In this document: one piece after another, positions 9,486-18,680 of the stretch | How the letters are laid out: each line of letters opens with the position of its first letter | Position numbering within the stretch: position 1 is the first letter of the stretch | Source: Abditibacteriaceae bacterium | GTDB taxonomy: Bacteria > Armatimonadota > Abditibacteriia > Abditibacteriales > Abditibacteriaceae | Assembly: GCA_019239895.1 (NCBI GenBank) | Contig: JAFAZH010000006.1 | Coordinates: 124,001 to 188,000 of the forward strand | Direction: 5' to 3' | Length of the DNA stretch: 64,000 bases | The notes under the pieces: generated by a model | Database searches by the model: none | What the model was told of the DNA's origin: nothing | What the model saw: the letters and a program-made list of their open reading frames with translations, nothing else | Translations under genes and position numbers: made by a program

Positions 9486-11540
9486 ATGTTTTTCAAAGCT
9501 GTGCTTGATACCGGCTGGCATAAGCGGTATCGCCCCCTGGTCGCCTTGTTGATGGTGGCCTGTGCGTTTGGCGTTCGACCGGCGCACTCTCAATTTCCCA
9601 GTCCCACCTTGAGTACTGCCGTGAGCGGCACCATTACCGCGCCGACTTCCGGCCCCATTACGACTTTCCCCGTCATCAATGGCACCGCCCACGATGATGA
9701 CAGCGATTTAAGCCTCGTCGGTGTGCTGATTGTGCGCCGCTCGAACGGAGCCACGCAGGATACTTACGCCTTCTGGACAGGTTCCGCCTGGCAGGATGCC
9801 ATCACCCTGGCACATGGCGCGACTCTTACCGCTGACCAAATCAAGGGTCTGGTGAAAGACCATGCCCTCCAACTACCGACCATTACCGTCAGCGGCAAGG
9901 ATGCCAACTGGACTTACACCAGTGTTCCTACTGGGGCCAACCTGACTAGTGGCGACAAGGGCACCTATTTTGTGGCGGCTGGCATTGTGGATAAGCAGTT
10001 GAATTTCAACATTGCTAAAGCGGGCGACGCGCCTTTTGTGACCCTGACCGTTGGCAGCACAACACCTCCTGACAAAACACCGCCCACTGGCACACTCTTG
10101 CCCACCAGCGGTATTTACTCTCTGGTGCCTGCTGTCCAGGTTGTAGCCAATGATAATGTGGCTCTCGACCATGCCCTTATTGGCCTTTTGCGTCGCCTGG
10201 AGGGGCCGACCACGGCACAATATCAATTCTGGAATGGCACTGCCTTTGTGACGGCTGTTACGGTATCGAAAACGCAAATCCTGCCTGCCGTACAGATTGG
10301 TGCTATCGTGCAGTCCAAGCTGGCATTGCTGCCCAGAGTCCCCTTGAGTGGCAAAACGGCAACCTTTTCCTATACTAAGCTGCCACGCGATAAAGGTACT
10401 TATTACCTCGCAGTAGCTATCTTCGATAAAGCTGGCAATTTCAAGCTGCTGCCTGGTGCCCCCGGCTACTTCAACACCATCACGGTGATGACGCCCCAGG
10501 CTTTTATCAGTGGGCGAGTGACCAAGTTGGATGGTACCGAAACAGTGGGTGTAGGGGGCATACCCGTCTATCTGGCTTCCGCCGATGATCTGAGTTCACA
10601 CCTGACACTTAACACCCTCAGTTCACTCCGCCACACCACCACTTCAACGACTGCGACCACCGAGCATCCGGCTGGGTTCTATAGCTTTGGCGCTGTCGCG
10701 CCGGGTAATTACCTTGTGCTGCCCGTTGCACCGGGTAATTATTTCACCCCCTTCTCTTACCGAGTGCCGGTGACAGCCGCTACCACAAAAGTCGGCGACC
10801 GTAACTTCCAGGTGGGCGGCACGGATACCGACAAGCCAGTGGTCACTATCACCACGCCTAAAGCCAACAGCACGCAGACGAGTTTGACCAGTGTCGTTGG
10901 CACTGTCAGCGATACGGGCGGCAGTGGAGTCTTAGGGGTTGTGCTGGGCCTCTTCAAGTTAAATAAGATTGGCGACAAGGAGCCAGTCGCCATCTTAAAC
11001 TGGACGAGCAATACCTTTGTCTCCTCCACTGTTGGTGATGGCAGCGTGTTCAAATTCATCACCACTGATAACACCAGTTGGTCACAGACTTTGCCCAAGC
11101 TCGAAAACGGCAACTATCGCGTCCGCGCCTTTGCCCTCGATAAAGCGTTCAATGTTGGTGCTGTGGTCAGCAGTGACTTCACGATTGGTACTCCTACCAC
11201 CACGCCACAGACCTTAATCGCGGCGGATAGCCGTGGCGAGCGTCAAAAGCCCCTGTCGCGGGGTGTAGTCGTAGCCGCAACGGGTATCGTTCATCTGCAA
11301 TTCCTGCGCGCCTTGGATGCTTCGTCAGCGAGTGATCCCAAGAGTTTCTCTGTTCTCGTGAACGGGCAGTCTGTAGCAGTGGAAAGTGCCGCCTATCACG
11401 GCCACAGCCATCAAGTCACCTTAAGTCTGGCAGATGGCTCCGTGAAACCAGGCGACAAAGTTACAGTCGGGTGGAGTGGTTTGCAAACTGCTAAGGGTGC
11501 CCCCATTGCTGATGGTCAAATTACTCTGACCGCACGCTAA
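9486..11540 (+). CDS. large exported Ig-like/carboxypeptidase-regulatory-like protein 1
   Basis: The 684 aa start at ATG 9486 behind AAAGGAGAAGGA; the upstream in-frame start at 9381 lacks a site. A signal peptide of about 35 residues (VALLMVACAFGVRPAHS) precedes two related beta-rich units, each ending in GTYxxAxxxxDKxxNF. Then comes a carboxypeptidase regulatory-like fold (ISGRVTKLDG...), a third unit (TDTDKPVVTITTPKANST to NYRVRAFALDKAFNVG) and a C-terminal bacterial Ig-like domain (SVLVNGQSVAVESAAY to GDKVTVGWSGL). No sorting or autotransporter signal is seen. It is probably a surface or secreted structural or carbohydrate-contacting protein; its function is unknown. The next gene is a full-length paralogue. 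Confidence 0.85.
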   Translation: MFFKAVLDTGWHKRYRPLVALLMVACAFGVRPAHSQFPSPTLSTAVSGTITAPTSGPITTFPVINGTAHDDDSDLSLVGVLIVRRSNGATQDTYAFWTGSAWQDAITLAHGATLTADQIKGLVKDHALQLPTITVSGKDANWTYTSVPTGANLTSGDKGTYFVAAGIVDKQLNFNIAKAGDAPFVTLTVGSTTPPDKTPPTGTLLPTSGIYSLVPAVQVVANDNVALDHALIGLLRRLEGPTTAQYQFWNGTAFVTAVTVSKTQILPAVQIGAIVQSKLALLPRVPLSGKTATFSYTKLPRDKGTYYLAVAIFDKAGNFKLLPGAPGYFNTITVMTPQAFISGRVTKLDGTETVGVGGIPVYLASADDLSSHLTLNTLSSLRHTTTSTTATTEHPAGFYSFGAVAPGNYLVLPVAPGNYFTPFSYRVPVTAATTKVGDRNFQVGGTDTDKPVVTITTPKANSTQTSLTSVVGTVSDTGGSGVLGVVLGLFKLNKIGDKEPVAILNWTSNTFVSSTVGDGSVFKFITTDNTSWSQTLPKLENGNYRVRAFALDKAFNVGAVVSSDFTIGTPTTTPQTLIAADSRGERQKPLSRGVVVAATGIVHLQFLRALDASSASDPKSFSVLVNGQSVAVESAAYHGHSHQVTLSLADGSVKPGDKVTVGWSGLQTAKGAPIADGQITLTAR

Positions 11541-11583
11541 ACCGCGCGACACATTGATTGGAAGTCGTTTGCAGTGAACAAAG

Positions 11584-11630
11584 ATAAGAGCGGCTACCCC
11601 CTGGCCAAAGGGCAGCCGCTCTTATTTTTT
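11584..11630 (+). terminator. rho-independent terminator
   Basis: The stem ATAAGAGCGGCT / AGCCGCTCTTAT with inner CCC/GGG pairs is followed by a run of T residues (TTATTTTTTC). It lies 44 bases after the stop of the first Ig-like gene. It separates the two paralogues into different transcripts. A weak promoter candidate (TTACAA at 11650, 16-base spacer, TATAAC at 11672) follows for the second paralogue. Confidence 0.85.
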
Positions 11631-11825
11631 CAGGCTTTTCAATAAGGTGTTACAATATACTTATCGTACTGTATAACTTGTCAAGTAGTGAAGCAGGCCG
11701 TGATTGTTATAACCGTCAGATAATCGCTCTATATTAATTCCTATTTACTCTACATATTAGGCAACAGCCGAGATGAAGGAATCGTTGTTATGACAAATGT
11801 GCCGGTTCTAACAGGAGAAGAAACT

Positions 11826-13901
11826 ATGTTTATAACACCAAAAATTTATTGTGGGCAGAGTTTTACGCGTGGCTGGAAGAAATACGGGCGACTGATGGCC
11901 GCTCTATGCATTCTAACGGTTATCCTTACTTCACTGATGTGTCCCGCACGAGCGGTAACACCCACATTGAGTGGTGTCCTCAACACGCCTGCTAATGGAG
12001 AATTCAAGTTCTTTCCAACTGTTTCTGGCACCGCGCATGATAGTAGTGGTCGCCTCAGTTCGGTCAAACTTTTTATTTTTCGCCGCGTGGAAGTAAGTCA
12101 TCTCGCCTTCCGACTGGACACCTGGAATTTTGGCACTTGGTATACGGCGGCACGGTTCCAAGGCACGGATGCTTTATCCCAGTTCAATGGGGATTTCATA
12201 TTAAAACTGGCCGAGAGTTTTAGCCTGCGCTACCCCATTCTCCCGGTGAGCGGCACCGATGCTAACTGGAGTTATAAAGATGTGCCTACTGGTAAGAACT
12301 TTACCAAGGGAATTTATTATATTGCGGCAGTTGTCTTTGATCGTGCTGGTAACGCTGCTCTAATTACTCCTAAAGCTGGCGGCATCTATGTAACCGGCAC
12401 AGTTGGTACGCCACCTGATGTAACTCCCCCGACTGGTACCTTAATCGCACCCAATAGTGGATCGTTTAGCACCTTTCCCGCCATCACTGGCAATGCTGCT
12501 GATGCGGGTGGATTAGATCGTGTTGTTATTGGCATTGTGCGGCGTAAAGTTGGGGTAACTACAACTGAGATTGACTATTGGAACGGCGCTTCTTTTTCCA
12601 CTGGGGCCATTATTCCCAATGACACTTATTTCTCCCCCAAGGACGTAGTAGACCTGGTTAATGAACATCTTAGCGCACTACCGGAGGTCCCTCTTACGGG
12701 CACCTCCGAAGCGTGGAGTTATTCCATTAAGCCACCGGCTGTGCCACCGGGCGACGGCACTTATTATGTGGCCGCTGCGGTTTTTGATAAATCGCAAAAT
12801 TTTGCGTTGCTGCCGGGGCCACCAGGTTACTTTCACACCGTTACGATAGGCGCCACCACTGGTGTTACCATCAGCGGACAAGTAGTTCAACCTGGTAGCC
12901 CAGCTCCAACTGGTGTGGGCAATATGCCGGTCTATCTCTTACCTTCTTTTAATTTACGGTCATTATTGGCCGGGAACCTGGCTGGGCTGAGCCGCACTAC
13001 AACTCTGGCAAGCTCGACTACGCTTCATCCCCTCGGCTATTTTAGTTTCCCCAATGTCCTTGGTGGTAACAGTTATTACGTCTTGCCAGCGGCTCCGGGT
13101 TACTATTGCGTGCCATCTTTTGCTTCGGTATTAGTCAATAATGGCAAGGATGTATCTCTCCCGCCGTTTATGCTGGCCGGGCAGGATAGTGTGCCCCCTG
13201 CTGTCACGATTAAGACCCCAGGTGCAGACAGCACTCAGCCCAGCTTAACCCTTGCCACTGGCGGTGCAGTGGATACAGGCGGCAGTGGCGTCCTCAAGGT
13301 ATTCGCTATCCTTTATAGCCTGAACTCGATTGGAGACACTGCTGCAACCGGGGCCTGGAACTGGGATACTAATACCTTCTCGAAGGTGGCGGGCCTTAAT
13401 CCAGCGACTATAACTATTGCGAATTACAACAATACAACTAAGAGTTGGTCATTAAATTTGCCTTCTCCGACTGCGCCTCCGGCTCTGCCTAATGGCAACT
13501 ATCGTCTGGCTGTCTACGCCATTGACAATGCTTTCAACATCAGTGCTCCAACGAGCCATGACTTCACGATTGGAGTGGTAACAACTGCTACATCGGTTGC
13601 CAGGGCGATTGGACTGTCGAAACCTGATGCCCAGGCTCAGACGGGCGTTATCTGTCTCCAATTCGTCAAAGCCCTGGACGCAGGGGAGGCTGGGGATACA
13701 GCTCATTATGAGGTGACTGTCAATGGCCAAACTGTGCGTGTGCAAAGTGCCAGTTACAATAGCCAGGCCCAGCGCGTGGACATCAGTTTGCCAGATAATT
13801 CGCTTCATGCAGGCGATACTGTTACGGTGCGGTGGATAGGCTTAAAGACAGTGGCAGGTGTGACTACAGCCAATGACCAGGTGACTCTAACCGCTCATTA
13901 A
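11826..13901 (+). CDS. large exported Ig-like/carboxypeptidase-regulatory-like protein 2
   Basis: A 691-aa paralogue of the preceding gene with the same architecture: signal peptide (LMAALCILTVILTSLMCPARA), two FWxG/YWNG-type beta units with GTYYVAAAVFDKSQNF ends, a regulatory-like domain (ISGQVVQPGSPAPTGVGN), a third unit with SVPPAVTIKTPGADSTQPS and NYRLAVYAIDNAFNIS, and a C-terminal Ig-like domain (YEVTVNGQTVRVQSASY, GDTVTVRWIGLKT). ATG 11826 is preceded by ACAGGAGAAG; the ATG at 11790 in the same frame lacks a site. The two copies differ throughout, so the duplication is not recent. Function unknown. Confidence 0.85.
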   Translation: MFITPKIYCGQSFTRGWKKYGRLMAALCILTVILTSLMCPARAVTPTLSGVLNTPANGEFKFFPTVSGTAHDSSGRLSSVKLFIFRRVEVSHLAFRLDTWNFGTWYTAARFQGTDALSQFNGDFILKLAESFSLRYPILPVSGTDANWSYKDVPTGKNFTKGIYYIAAVVFDRAGNAALITPKAGGIYVTGTVGTPPDVTPPTGTLIAPNSGSFSTFPAITGNAADAGGLDRVVIGIVRRKVGVTTTEIDYWNGASFSTGAIIPNDTYFSPKDVVDLVNEHLSALPEVPLTGTSEAWSYSIKPPAVPPGDGTYYVAAAVFDKSQNFALLPGPPGYFHTVTIGATTGVTISGQVVQPGSPAPTGVGNMPVYLLPSFNLRSLLAGNLAGLSRTTTLASSTTLHPLGYFSFPNVLGGNSYYVLPAAPGYYCVPSFASVLVNNGKDVSLPPFMLAGQDSVPPAVTIKTPGADSTQPSLTLATGGAVDTGGSGVLKVFAILYSLNSIGDTAATGAWNWDTNTFSKVAGLNPATITIANYNNTTKSWSLNLPSPTAPPALPNGNYRLAVYAIDNAFNISAPTSHDFTIGVVTTATSVARAIGLSKPDAQAQTGVICLQFVKALDAGEAGDTAHYEVTVNGQTVRVQSASYNSQAQRVDISLPDNSLHAGDTVTVRWIGLKTVAGVTTANDQVTLTAH

Positions 13902-13963
13902 CGTAATGGCTGAGCAGGTGTGGAGAAAGCCATTCCGCTGCGTTTAGGGGCGGAGGTGTTACC

Positions 13964-13993
13964 GGTAGAGACGCGATTAATCGCGTCTCTACC
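13964..13993. repeat. 30-bp perfect palindrome, GTAGAGACGCG family
   Basis: GGTAGAGACGCGATT is followed directly by its exact reverse complement. Flanking CGGAGGT (13950) and ACCTCCG (14008) extend the symmetry. Shorter or decayed relatives lie at 32101-32124 and 33579-33606, so this is a dispersed family. It lies between the second Ig-like gene and the ftsZ promoter. Confidence 0.85.
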
Positions 13994-14080
13994 ACACACC
14001 CTGCCTAACCTCCGTAGAAGGATACAGTTGTGTTGGGTTGCATTTTGCACCTTGTTGATGGTCGGATGGGCTGCTTCCGC

Positions 14081-14110
14081 TTGACAGCGAGGGTAAAATC
14101 ACCGTACAAT
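14081..14110 (+). promoter_or_regulatory. sigma-70-type promoter candidate for ftsZ
   Basis: A perfect -35 TTGACA (14081-14086), an 18-base spacer and a -10 TACAAT (14105-14110) lie about 80 bases before the ftsZ ATG. The leader contains a twice-repeated CAGACTTACA and an AGGAG site near 14177. Confidence 0.6.
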
Positions 14111-14191
14111 AAGGGGAATTGACAGGTTGCACCGACTAACGCAGACTTACATAGCAGACATTCGTCGCAGACTTACAGGAGAACCTCCACG

Positions 14192-15298
14192 ATGGCAATT
14201 GGACGGCCAGGCGGAATTGCGTCTATCAAGGTAATTGGAGTAGGCGGGGGCGGCTCCAATGCCGTCAACCGCATGATTGAAGCCGGACTTTCCGGCGTTG
14301 AATTTATAACCGTTAATACTGATAAACAGGCGCTGGATTTATCCGCCGCCGAAAAAAAGATTCAAATTGGCACCTCGGTGACCTCTGGCTTAGGGGCCGG
14401 TGGCAACCCTGAAATGGGACATCGCAGCGCCGAAGAATCGCGGGATGAAATAGCGGATGCGGTCGCCAAAAGCGACCTGATTTTCATTACCGCTGGCATG
14501 GGTGGCGGCACGGGCACGGGGGCGGCCCCGGTGGTGGCTGATATTGCCAAGCAAACGGGTGCGCTCACGGTGGCCGTCGTCACCAAGCCATTTCAGTTTG
14601 AAGGCCAGCAGCGCAAGATGAATGCGGAAGTGGGCGTCGAAAAGCTGCGTAATGCCGTGGACACCTTCATCGTTATCCCCAATGAGAAGTTGCTGGAAGT
14701 TATTGAACGACGCACGCCCATTCGCCAGGCTTTTCGCAAAGCGGATGATATTTTGCGCCAGGGCGTGCAGGGCATTTCGGACTTGATTACCGTGCCCGGT
14801 GAAGTCAACCTTGACTTCGCCGACGTGCGTTCCGTAATGCAGGAAGCGGGCACGGCCTTGATGGGCATTGGCCTGGGTCAGGGCGACCGTCGCGCCGCCG
14901 ATGCGGCGGGCGATGCGATTTCTTCGCCGCTCTTTGAATCGTCCATCATTGGCGCACGCAAGCTGCTGATTAACGTTACGGCGGGCGATGACTTAGCCAT
15001 TGGAGAAGTCGAAGAAATCGTGCGGATTGTGCGCGAGGCTGCCGATGTGGATGAAGCCAATGTATTCTGGGGCTTGGTCTTTAACCCAACCATGCAGAAC
15101 GACATTCAGGTGACGGTGGTAGCGACTGGCTTTGACAAGCCAGCGCAGCCAACTAACGCCTTTGGCCAGAATCCGTTTGCGCCATCGTCTTATACGGCCC
15201 CAACACCGACGGCCCCCAGTCGTCAGCCACCGCCAAAACTGAATAGTGATGATGTTGACATTGATGTGCCCTCCTTCCTGCGGCGCGGCTCATCTTAG
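14192..15298 (+). CDS. ftsZ: cell division protein FtsZ
   Basis: Tubulin-like GTPase forming the cytokinetic ring at mid-cell. The 368 aa have the N-terminal [13 protein letters not shown] nucleotide motif, the tubulin signature GGGTGTG at residues 104-110, the T7-loop NLDFADV region near 208, a variable Pro/Thr-rich linker from about residue 318 and the conserved C-terminal peptide [10 protein letters not shown] that binds FtsA/ZipA/SepF-type anchors. ATG start with AGGAG upstream. ftsA, ftsQ and mur genes are not adjacent, so ftsZ is outside a classical dcw cluster here. It has its own promoter and a hairpin downstream. Confidence 0.97.
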   Translation: MAIGRPGGIASIKVIGVGGGGSNAVNRMIEAGLSGVEFITVNTDKQALDLSAAEKKIQIGTSVTSGLGAGGNPEMGHRSAEESRDEIADAVAKSDLIFITAGMGGGTGTGAAPVVADIAKQTGALTVAVVTKPFQFEGQQRKMNAEVGVEKLRNAVDTFIVIPNEKLLEVIERRTPIRQAFRKADDILRQGVQGISDLITVPGEVNLDFADVRSVMQEAGTALMGIGLGQGDRRAADAAGDAISSPLFESSIIGARKLLINVTAGDDLAIGEVEEIVRIVREAADVDEANVFWGLVFNPTMQNDIQVTVVATGFDKPAQPTNAFGQNPFAPSSYTAPTPTAPSRQPPPKLNSDDVDIDVPSFLRRGSS

Positions 15299-15316
15299 TT
15301 TAAATTTAGCGTAGAA

Positions 15317-15350
15317 ACAGTGGCGCGGTGAACCTTCACCGCGCCACTGT
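15317..15350 (+). terminator. hairpin after ftsZ, likely terminator
   Basis: ACAGTGGCGCGGTG and CACCGCGCCACTGT form a perfect 14-bp stem with a six-base loop, starting 19 bases after the ftsZ stop. The T-rich tail is poor (TGTTG), so termination may need Rho or be partial. Confidence 0.65.
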
Positions 15351-15413
15351 TGTTGAAGAGTCACATTAATCACGGATACTGGCTTCATTCAATTTTGGGG
15401 TGAAGTTGAAGTT

Positions 15414-16163
15414 ATGCCAAACGACATTGTTATTGAAAATCAGTGTTCTCTTGAAAAAATTGATAGCATCTTCGCACCTATTATCGAAGAAGCCATTAGT
15501 ATCTATAGGACAATTTTCGGTGCTAGTGTTATTAACATCCGACTTTTAGGTTCTGTAGCGCGTGGAGAAGCTATTCCGTATCAGTCAGAAATAGATTTTG
15601 TAGCAATCTTAGCGCAGGATACACCGTCCCAGATAGAAGTGATCGAAACCTGGGAAAACCGATTGCGCCGTAAATATCCTGTCGTAGCAAAAGTTGATCT
15701 TGAGGTTGAGAGGGTAAACAACTTAGTAGAATTTCGACGGTTTGTTTTTGCCAGTGATTCATTGAGTTTGTTTGGTTCAGGCCTTTATCCACAGCAGGTT
15801 CAACGCATGGACAGGCACCAACTTGCCGAACTTGTAACCCCTAATTTGCCAGAGATCATAGAAAGTTACCAGAGCAGTGTCGAACATATTGATAGTAGTA
15901 ACCAATCAAGTCTATCTTTCTACAGCAGAATTATTGGCAAAGACATTCTAAAATGCTTTCGTTATGCCATGTTGATGCGCGGGGGCGCATATGAGAGAAA
16001 TGTAACGAAAATCTATAATCAACTTTTAGATTACACTCCTGAACGGCAAGAGCTACTGCATGACTTACATGAACTCTATATCCATCCAGTCATAGACAAG
16101 AAAAAGCTTTTGGATGTGCTGAATGATGTGAGGCGGGAGTCGGAATGGTATCGTGTTCAATAA
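15414..16163 (+). CDS. nucleotidyltransferase-fold protein
   Basis: The 249 aa carry an N-terminal polymerase-beta-type nucleotidyltransferase motif: RLLGSVARGEAIPYQSEIDF near residues 43-62 with the GS core and an EID metal site (Glu in place of the usual first Asp), and a third acidic residue in KVDLEVE near 100. The C-terminal half is alpha-helical, as in aminoglycoside/MNT-type or DUF4111-like transferases. The substrate cannot be told from sequence. Base composition is visibly more AT-rich than the neighbours, and the gene stands alone between ftsZ and a hydrolase gene, which suggests acquisition by transfer. No partner HEPN gene is adjacent. Confidence 0.75.
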   Translation: MPNDIVIENQCSLEKIDSIFAPIIEEAISIYRTIFGASVINIRLLGSVARGEAIPYQSEIDFVAILAQDTPSQIEVIETWENRLRRKYPVVAKVDLEVERVNNLVEFRRFVFASDSLSLFGSGLYPQQVQRMDRHQLAELVTPNLPEIIESYQSSVEHIDSSNQSSLSFYSRIIGKDILKCFRYAMLMRGGAYERNVTKIYNQLLDYTPERQELLHDLHELYIHPVIDKKKLLDVLNDVRRESEWYRVQ

Positions 16164-16220
16164 CCGGCTTAGGTTATTTGTCAAATTAGGTATTTAAGCG
16201 AATATATACTGCAATCTCTT

Positions 16221-16946
16221 ATGCCACGAATTGGAATTACCTGCTCATATTATGCCTGGCCCGAAGAAGAGAAGAACTGCCTCAGCCTGACGCGCTATGT
16301 GGATGCTGTTGGGGACGCTGGTGGTCGGGGCGAGTTATTATGGCTACCCCCGGAGACAGAGAATGGAGCGGCCTCCAATGAGGCGGTGCAGCAGCACGCG
16401 CAACGCCTAGCGCAACAATTAGACGGGTTAATTATCAGCGGTGGAGCGGATTTGCCGCCTTCCTATTATGGGGCTGACGAGCATCCAGACTCTCATATTA
16501 AATTGGTACCTGCGCTCCGTCCGGCCTTTGAAACTATCCTGTTACGAGAATTTCTGGAACGGGGCAAACCAGCTTTTGGCATCTGTTATGGTTGCCAGTT
16601 CTTCAATGTGCGGCGTGGCGGTTCCTTAGTCCAAGACATACCCACTGAGTGGCCGAATCCGATTGCCCATGCTGATACCCGCCATACCGTGCGGGTGCTG
16701 CCAGGCACGCAATTGCATCACATCGTGGGCATGGAAGAGGTTGACATCCGATCTTCGCACCACCAATCAGTTAAAAAATTAGCGCCGGATGCGGCAGTGA
16801 CCTCTTATGCCCCCGACGAAGTCATTGAGGCTATCGAGTTTAAGGATCAGCCCTTTTTTATAGGTGTGCAATGGCATCCTGAACATGACCGCGACAGCCT
16901 CGCCACCCAACGTCTGTTTGGAGCCTTGATAGCCGCCTGTCGTTAA
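16221..16946 (+). CDS. gamma-glutamyl-gamma-aminobutyrate hydrolase family protein (peptidase C26)
   Basis: Class-I glutamine amidotransferase-like hydrolase that cleaves gamma-glutamyl amides, as PuuD does in putrescine breakdown. The 241 aa include GLIISGGADLPPSYYG, the nucleophile elbow FGICYGCQFFN (the usual form is GICRGxQ), HxVRVLPGTQLHHI, SSHHQSVKKL and the catalytic His-Glu in QWHPEHD. There are no puu genes around it, so its physiological substrate is uncertain. The next gene starts six bases after the stop; the two are probably co-transcribed. Confidence 0.88.
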   Translation: MPRIGITCSYYAWPEEEKNCLSLTRYVDAVGDAGGRGELLWLPPETENGAASNEAVQQHAQRLAQQLDGLIISGGADLPPSYYGADEHPDSHIKLVPALRPAFETILLREFLERGKPAFGICYGCQFFNVRRGGSLVQDIPTEWPNPIAHADTRHTVRVLPGTQLHHIVGMEEVDIRSSHHQSVKKLAPDAAVTSYAPDEVIEAIEFKDQPFFIGVQWHPEHDRDSLATQRLFGALIAACR

Positions 16947-16951
16947 GCATT

Positions 16952-17860
16952 ATGGATGAGCAATTACCAATGCCTTGCATCCATAATTCCACAATTCGTA
17001 ACAGAAACTTTATGTCTTTGCTTTCGCGTGCTGCTGCGCTCACCCTGGCCGTGCCCATAGCCTATAGCCTGGTGGAGCCTCATTATTTGCGGGTGCGCCA
17101 TTTTACCGTCTGCCTGGAAGGTATGCCCGCCGCCTTAGATGGGCTGCGTGTGGTGCAACTCTCTGATCTGCATTTTTCTGCTATCACTTCCGCGGCGCTC
17201 ATTCATCATGCGGTGGATTTATGCAATGCCCAGCAGCCTGACCTCGTGGTGCTGACAGGGGATTATGTGTCGCGCCGCAATTCTTACTCTCAAGTCACCC
17301 TGGCACGCCGCTGGGCGCGTCCCCTCATGGAGTATGGAGAGGCAATGGCTGAGGAAGTGGCGCGACTTAAAGCTCCTTTGGGCATTTTCGCCGTGCCCGG
17401 CAACCACGACTATTCAATGGGTAGCTTTGAAGCCGTGCGCCAATTGCTCAATGGTGTTGGTGTTAAAACGCTGGTGAATGAAAGTCTACGGATAGAAGGT
17501 TCGCTACCCATCGTTGGCCTTGATGATTTACGTGCCAGCCGCCCATTACTGCGCCAAGCGTGTGAGGGCATTGCGCCCGATGAGCCGCATATTATTCTGA
17601 GCCATAATCCACGCCTCTTGCAGCGGGTGCCCGACCGTAATTGCCTGATGCTCTCCGGGCACACGCATGGCGGTCAAGTGCATTTGCCATTTACTTCATT
17701 CCGTAAACGTCCCCATGATATGGGTGAAACTGAATGGCACCAGGGCTGGTATCGGCATGGCCAGGCGCAGATGTATGTCAGTGCGGGCGTGGGCAGCGTG
17801 CATTTTCCGATGCGCTTCCGTTGCCCTCCCGAAATGCCAGTTTTTACTTTCCGGGCGTGA
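16952..17860 (+). CDS. membrane-anchored calcineurin-like metallophosphoesterase (YkuE/LpxG-like)
   Basis: Binuclear metal phosphoesterase. The 302 aa show an N-terminal hydrophobic segment (LLSRAAALTLAVPIAYSLVE), then LSDLHF, VVLTGDYV, VPGNHDY, ILSHNP and SGHTHGGQVHLPF, the complete set of metal ligands. An alternative ATG at 17012 would still keep the anchor. Homologues include YkuE and chlamydial LpxG, which makes lipid X from UDP-diacylglucosamine. Because lipid A genes lie elsewhere in the window without an lpxH, this gene is a candidate for that step; this is inference, as YkuE-type phosphoesterases are very diverse. Confidence 0.88.
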   Translation: MDEQLPMPCIHNSTIRNRNFMSLLSRAAALTLAVPIAYSLVEPHYLRVRHFTVCLEGMPAALDGLRVVQLSDLHFSAITSAALIHHAVDLCNAQQPDLVVLTGDYVSRRNSYSQVTLARRWARPLMEYGEAMAEEVARLKAPLGIFAVPGNHDYSMGSFEAVRQLLNGVGVKTLVNESLRIEGSLPIVGLDDLRASRPLLRQACEGIAPDEPHIILSHNPRLLQRVPDRNCLMLSGHTHGGQVHLPFTSFRKRPHDMGETEWHQGWYRHGQAQMYVSAGVGSVHFPMRFRCPPEMPVFTFRA

Positions 17861-18018
17861 GGCACATACAGAACAGCAATGGAACGCTAAACTACGTTTC
17901 ACTATGCTACGCAACGCTAAATTGCGCTATAACTGAATAGCGTTCAAATAGCGCACGCGGTTAGAGAACATGGTTAGCGTGCTATTAAAATGGAAGCCCC
18001 TTAGCTTTTGAGAATATT

Positions 18019-18594
18019 ATGGTTCTATCTGACGTTGATATTCAGGCCGCTTTAGAAAGCGGCGAGATCAAAATTACGCCGACCCCTGATTTCCAAACCC
18101 AACTCGGCGCGTGTTCGGTGGATATGCGCCTGGGGAATGAATTTCGTATTTTTGAGCGCACCCGCAATGCTTTTATTGATCCACGCGGCCACATTGATTG
18201 GGACTCTTTCACGCGAGTGATTAAGGTGTCCGAAGACGAGCCTTTCATTATGCATCCCCAGGAATTGGTGCTGGCAGCGACTGTAGAGGAGATTTCCTTG
18301 TCCAACCATGTGCTAGGTCGTCTCGAAGGTCGCTCATCACTGGGACGACTGGGTATTATTGTGCATGGCACGGCTCCGCTCTTTTATCCTGGCTTCTCAG
18401 GCCGCGCTGTGATGGAATTAGGCAACATTGGCCCCATGCCGGTGGCGCTTTATCCTGATATGCGTATCTGCTCATTTACTTTCGAGCGGTTATCATCACC
18501 TTCCAGCCGTCCCTATCGCGGTAAATATATGGGGCAGAGCGGCCCGTTGGGTTCCCGCTTGCAACGTGATGATGAAATGCATGAAGGTACTTAG
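18019..18594 (+). CDS. dcd: dCTP deaminase
   Basis: Deaminates dCTP to dUTP for thymidylate supply. The 191 aa match family length. Motifs: LSDVDIQAALESGEIKI at the start, LGACSVDMRLGNEF, the substrate-binding EGRSSLGRLGI, VHGTAPLFYPGFSG (the family usually has TAxxIDPGF; here FYPG) and the catalytic Glu in VMELGNIG. The last part, YRGKYMGQSGP, is the nucleotide-closing tail. It stands alone; the 158 bases before it hold AT-rich sequence with several GCGCTA/GCTAAA motifs and no gene. Confidence 0.93.
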   Translation: MVLSDVDIQAALESGEIKITPTPDFQTQLGACSVDMRLGNEFRIFERTRNAFIDPRGHIDWDSFTRVIKVSEDEPFIMHPQELVLAATVEEISLSNHVLGRLEGRSSLGRLGIIVHGTAPLFYPGFSGRAVMELGNIGPMPVALYPDMRICSFTFERLSSPSSRPYRGKYMGQSGPLGSRLQRDDEMHEGT

Positions 18595-18614
18595 ACAGGG
18601 AATTTGAGTGAAAT

Positions 18615-18647
18615 AAAGCGGAGCAAGCTTTATGCTTGCCCCGCTTT
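18615..18647. terminator. bidirectional hairpin terminator
   Basis: AAAGCGGAGCAAGC / GCTTGCCCCGCTTT stem with a short loop, between convergent dcd and the thioredoxin-like gene. A- and T-rich flanks on both sides allow use in either direction. Confidence 0.7.
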
Positions 18648-18680
18648 GAAATTTGACTGGAGCCTTGTTGCCAATAGAAA

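Noticed and set aside
9225-9692. Upstream extension of the unknown gene ending at 8583
   Set aside because: The extension would overlap the signal-peptide region of the opposite Ig-like gene; GGGGAG before ATG 9224 marks the start.
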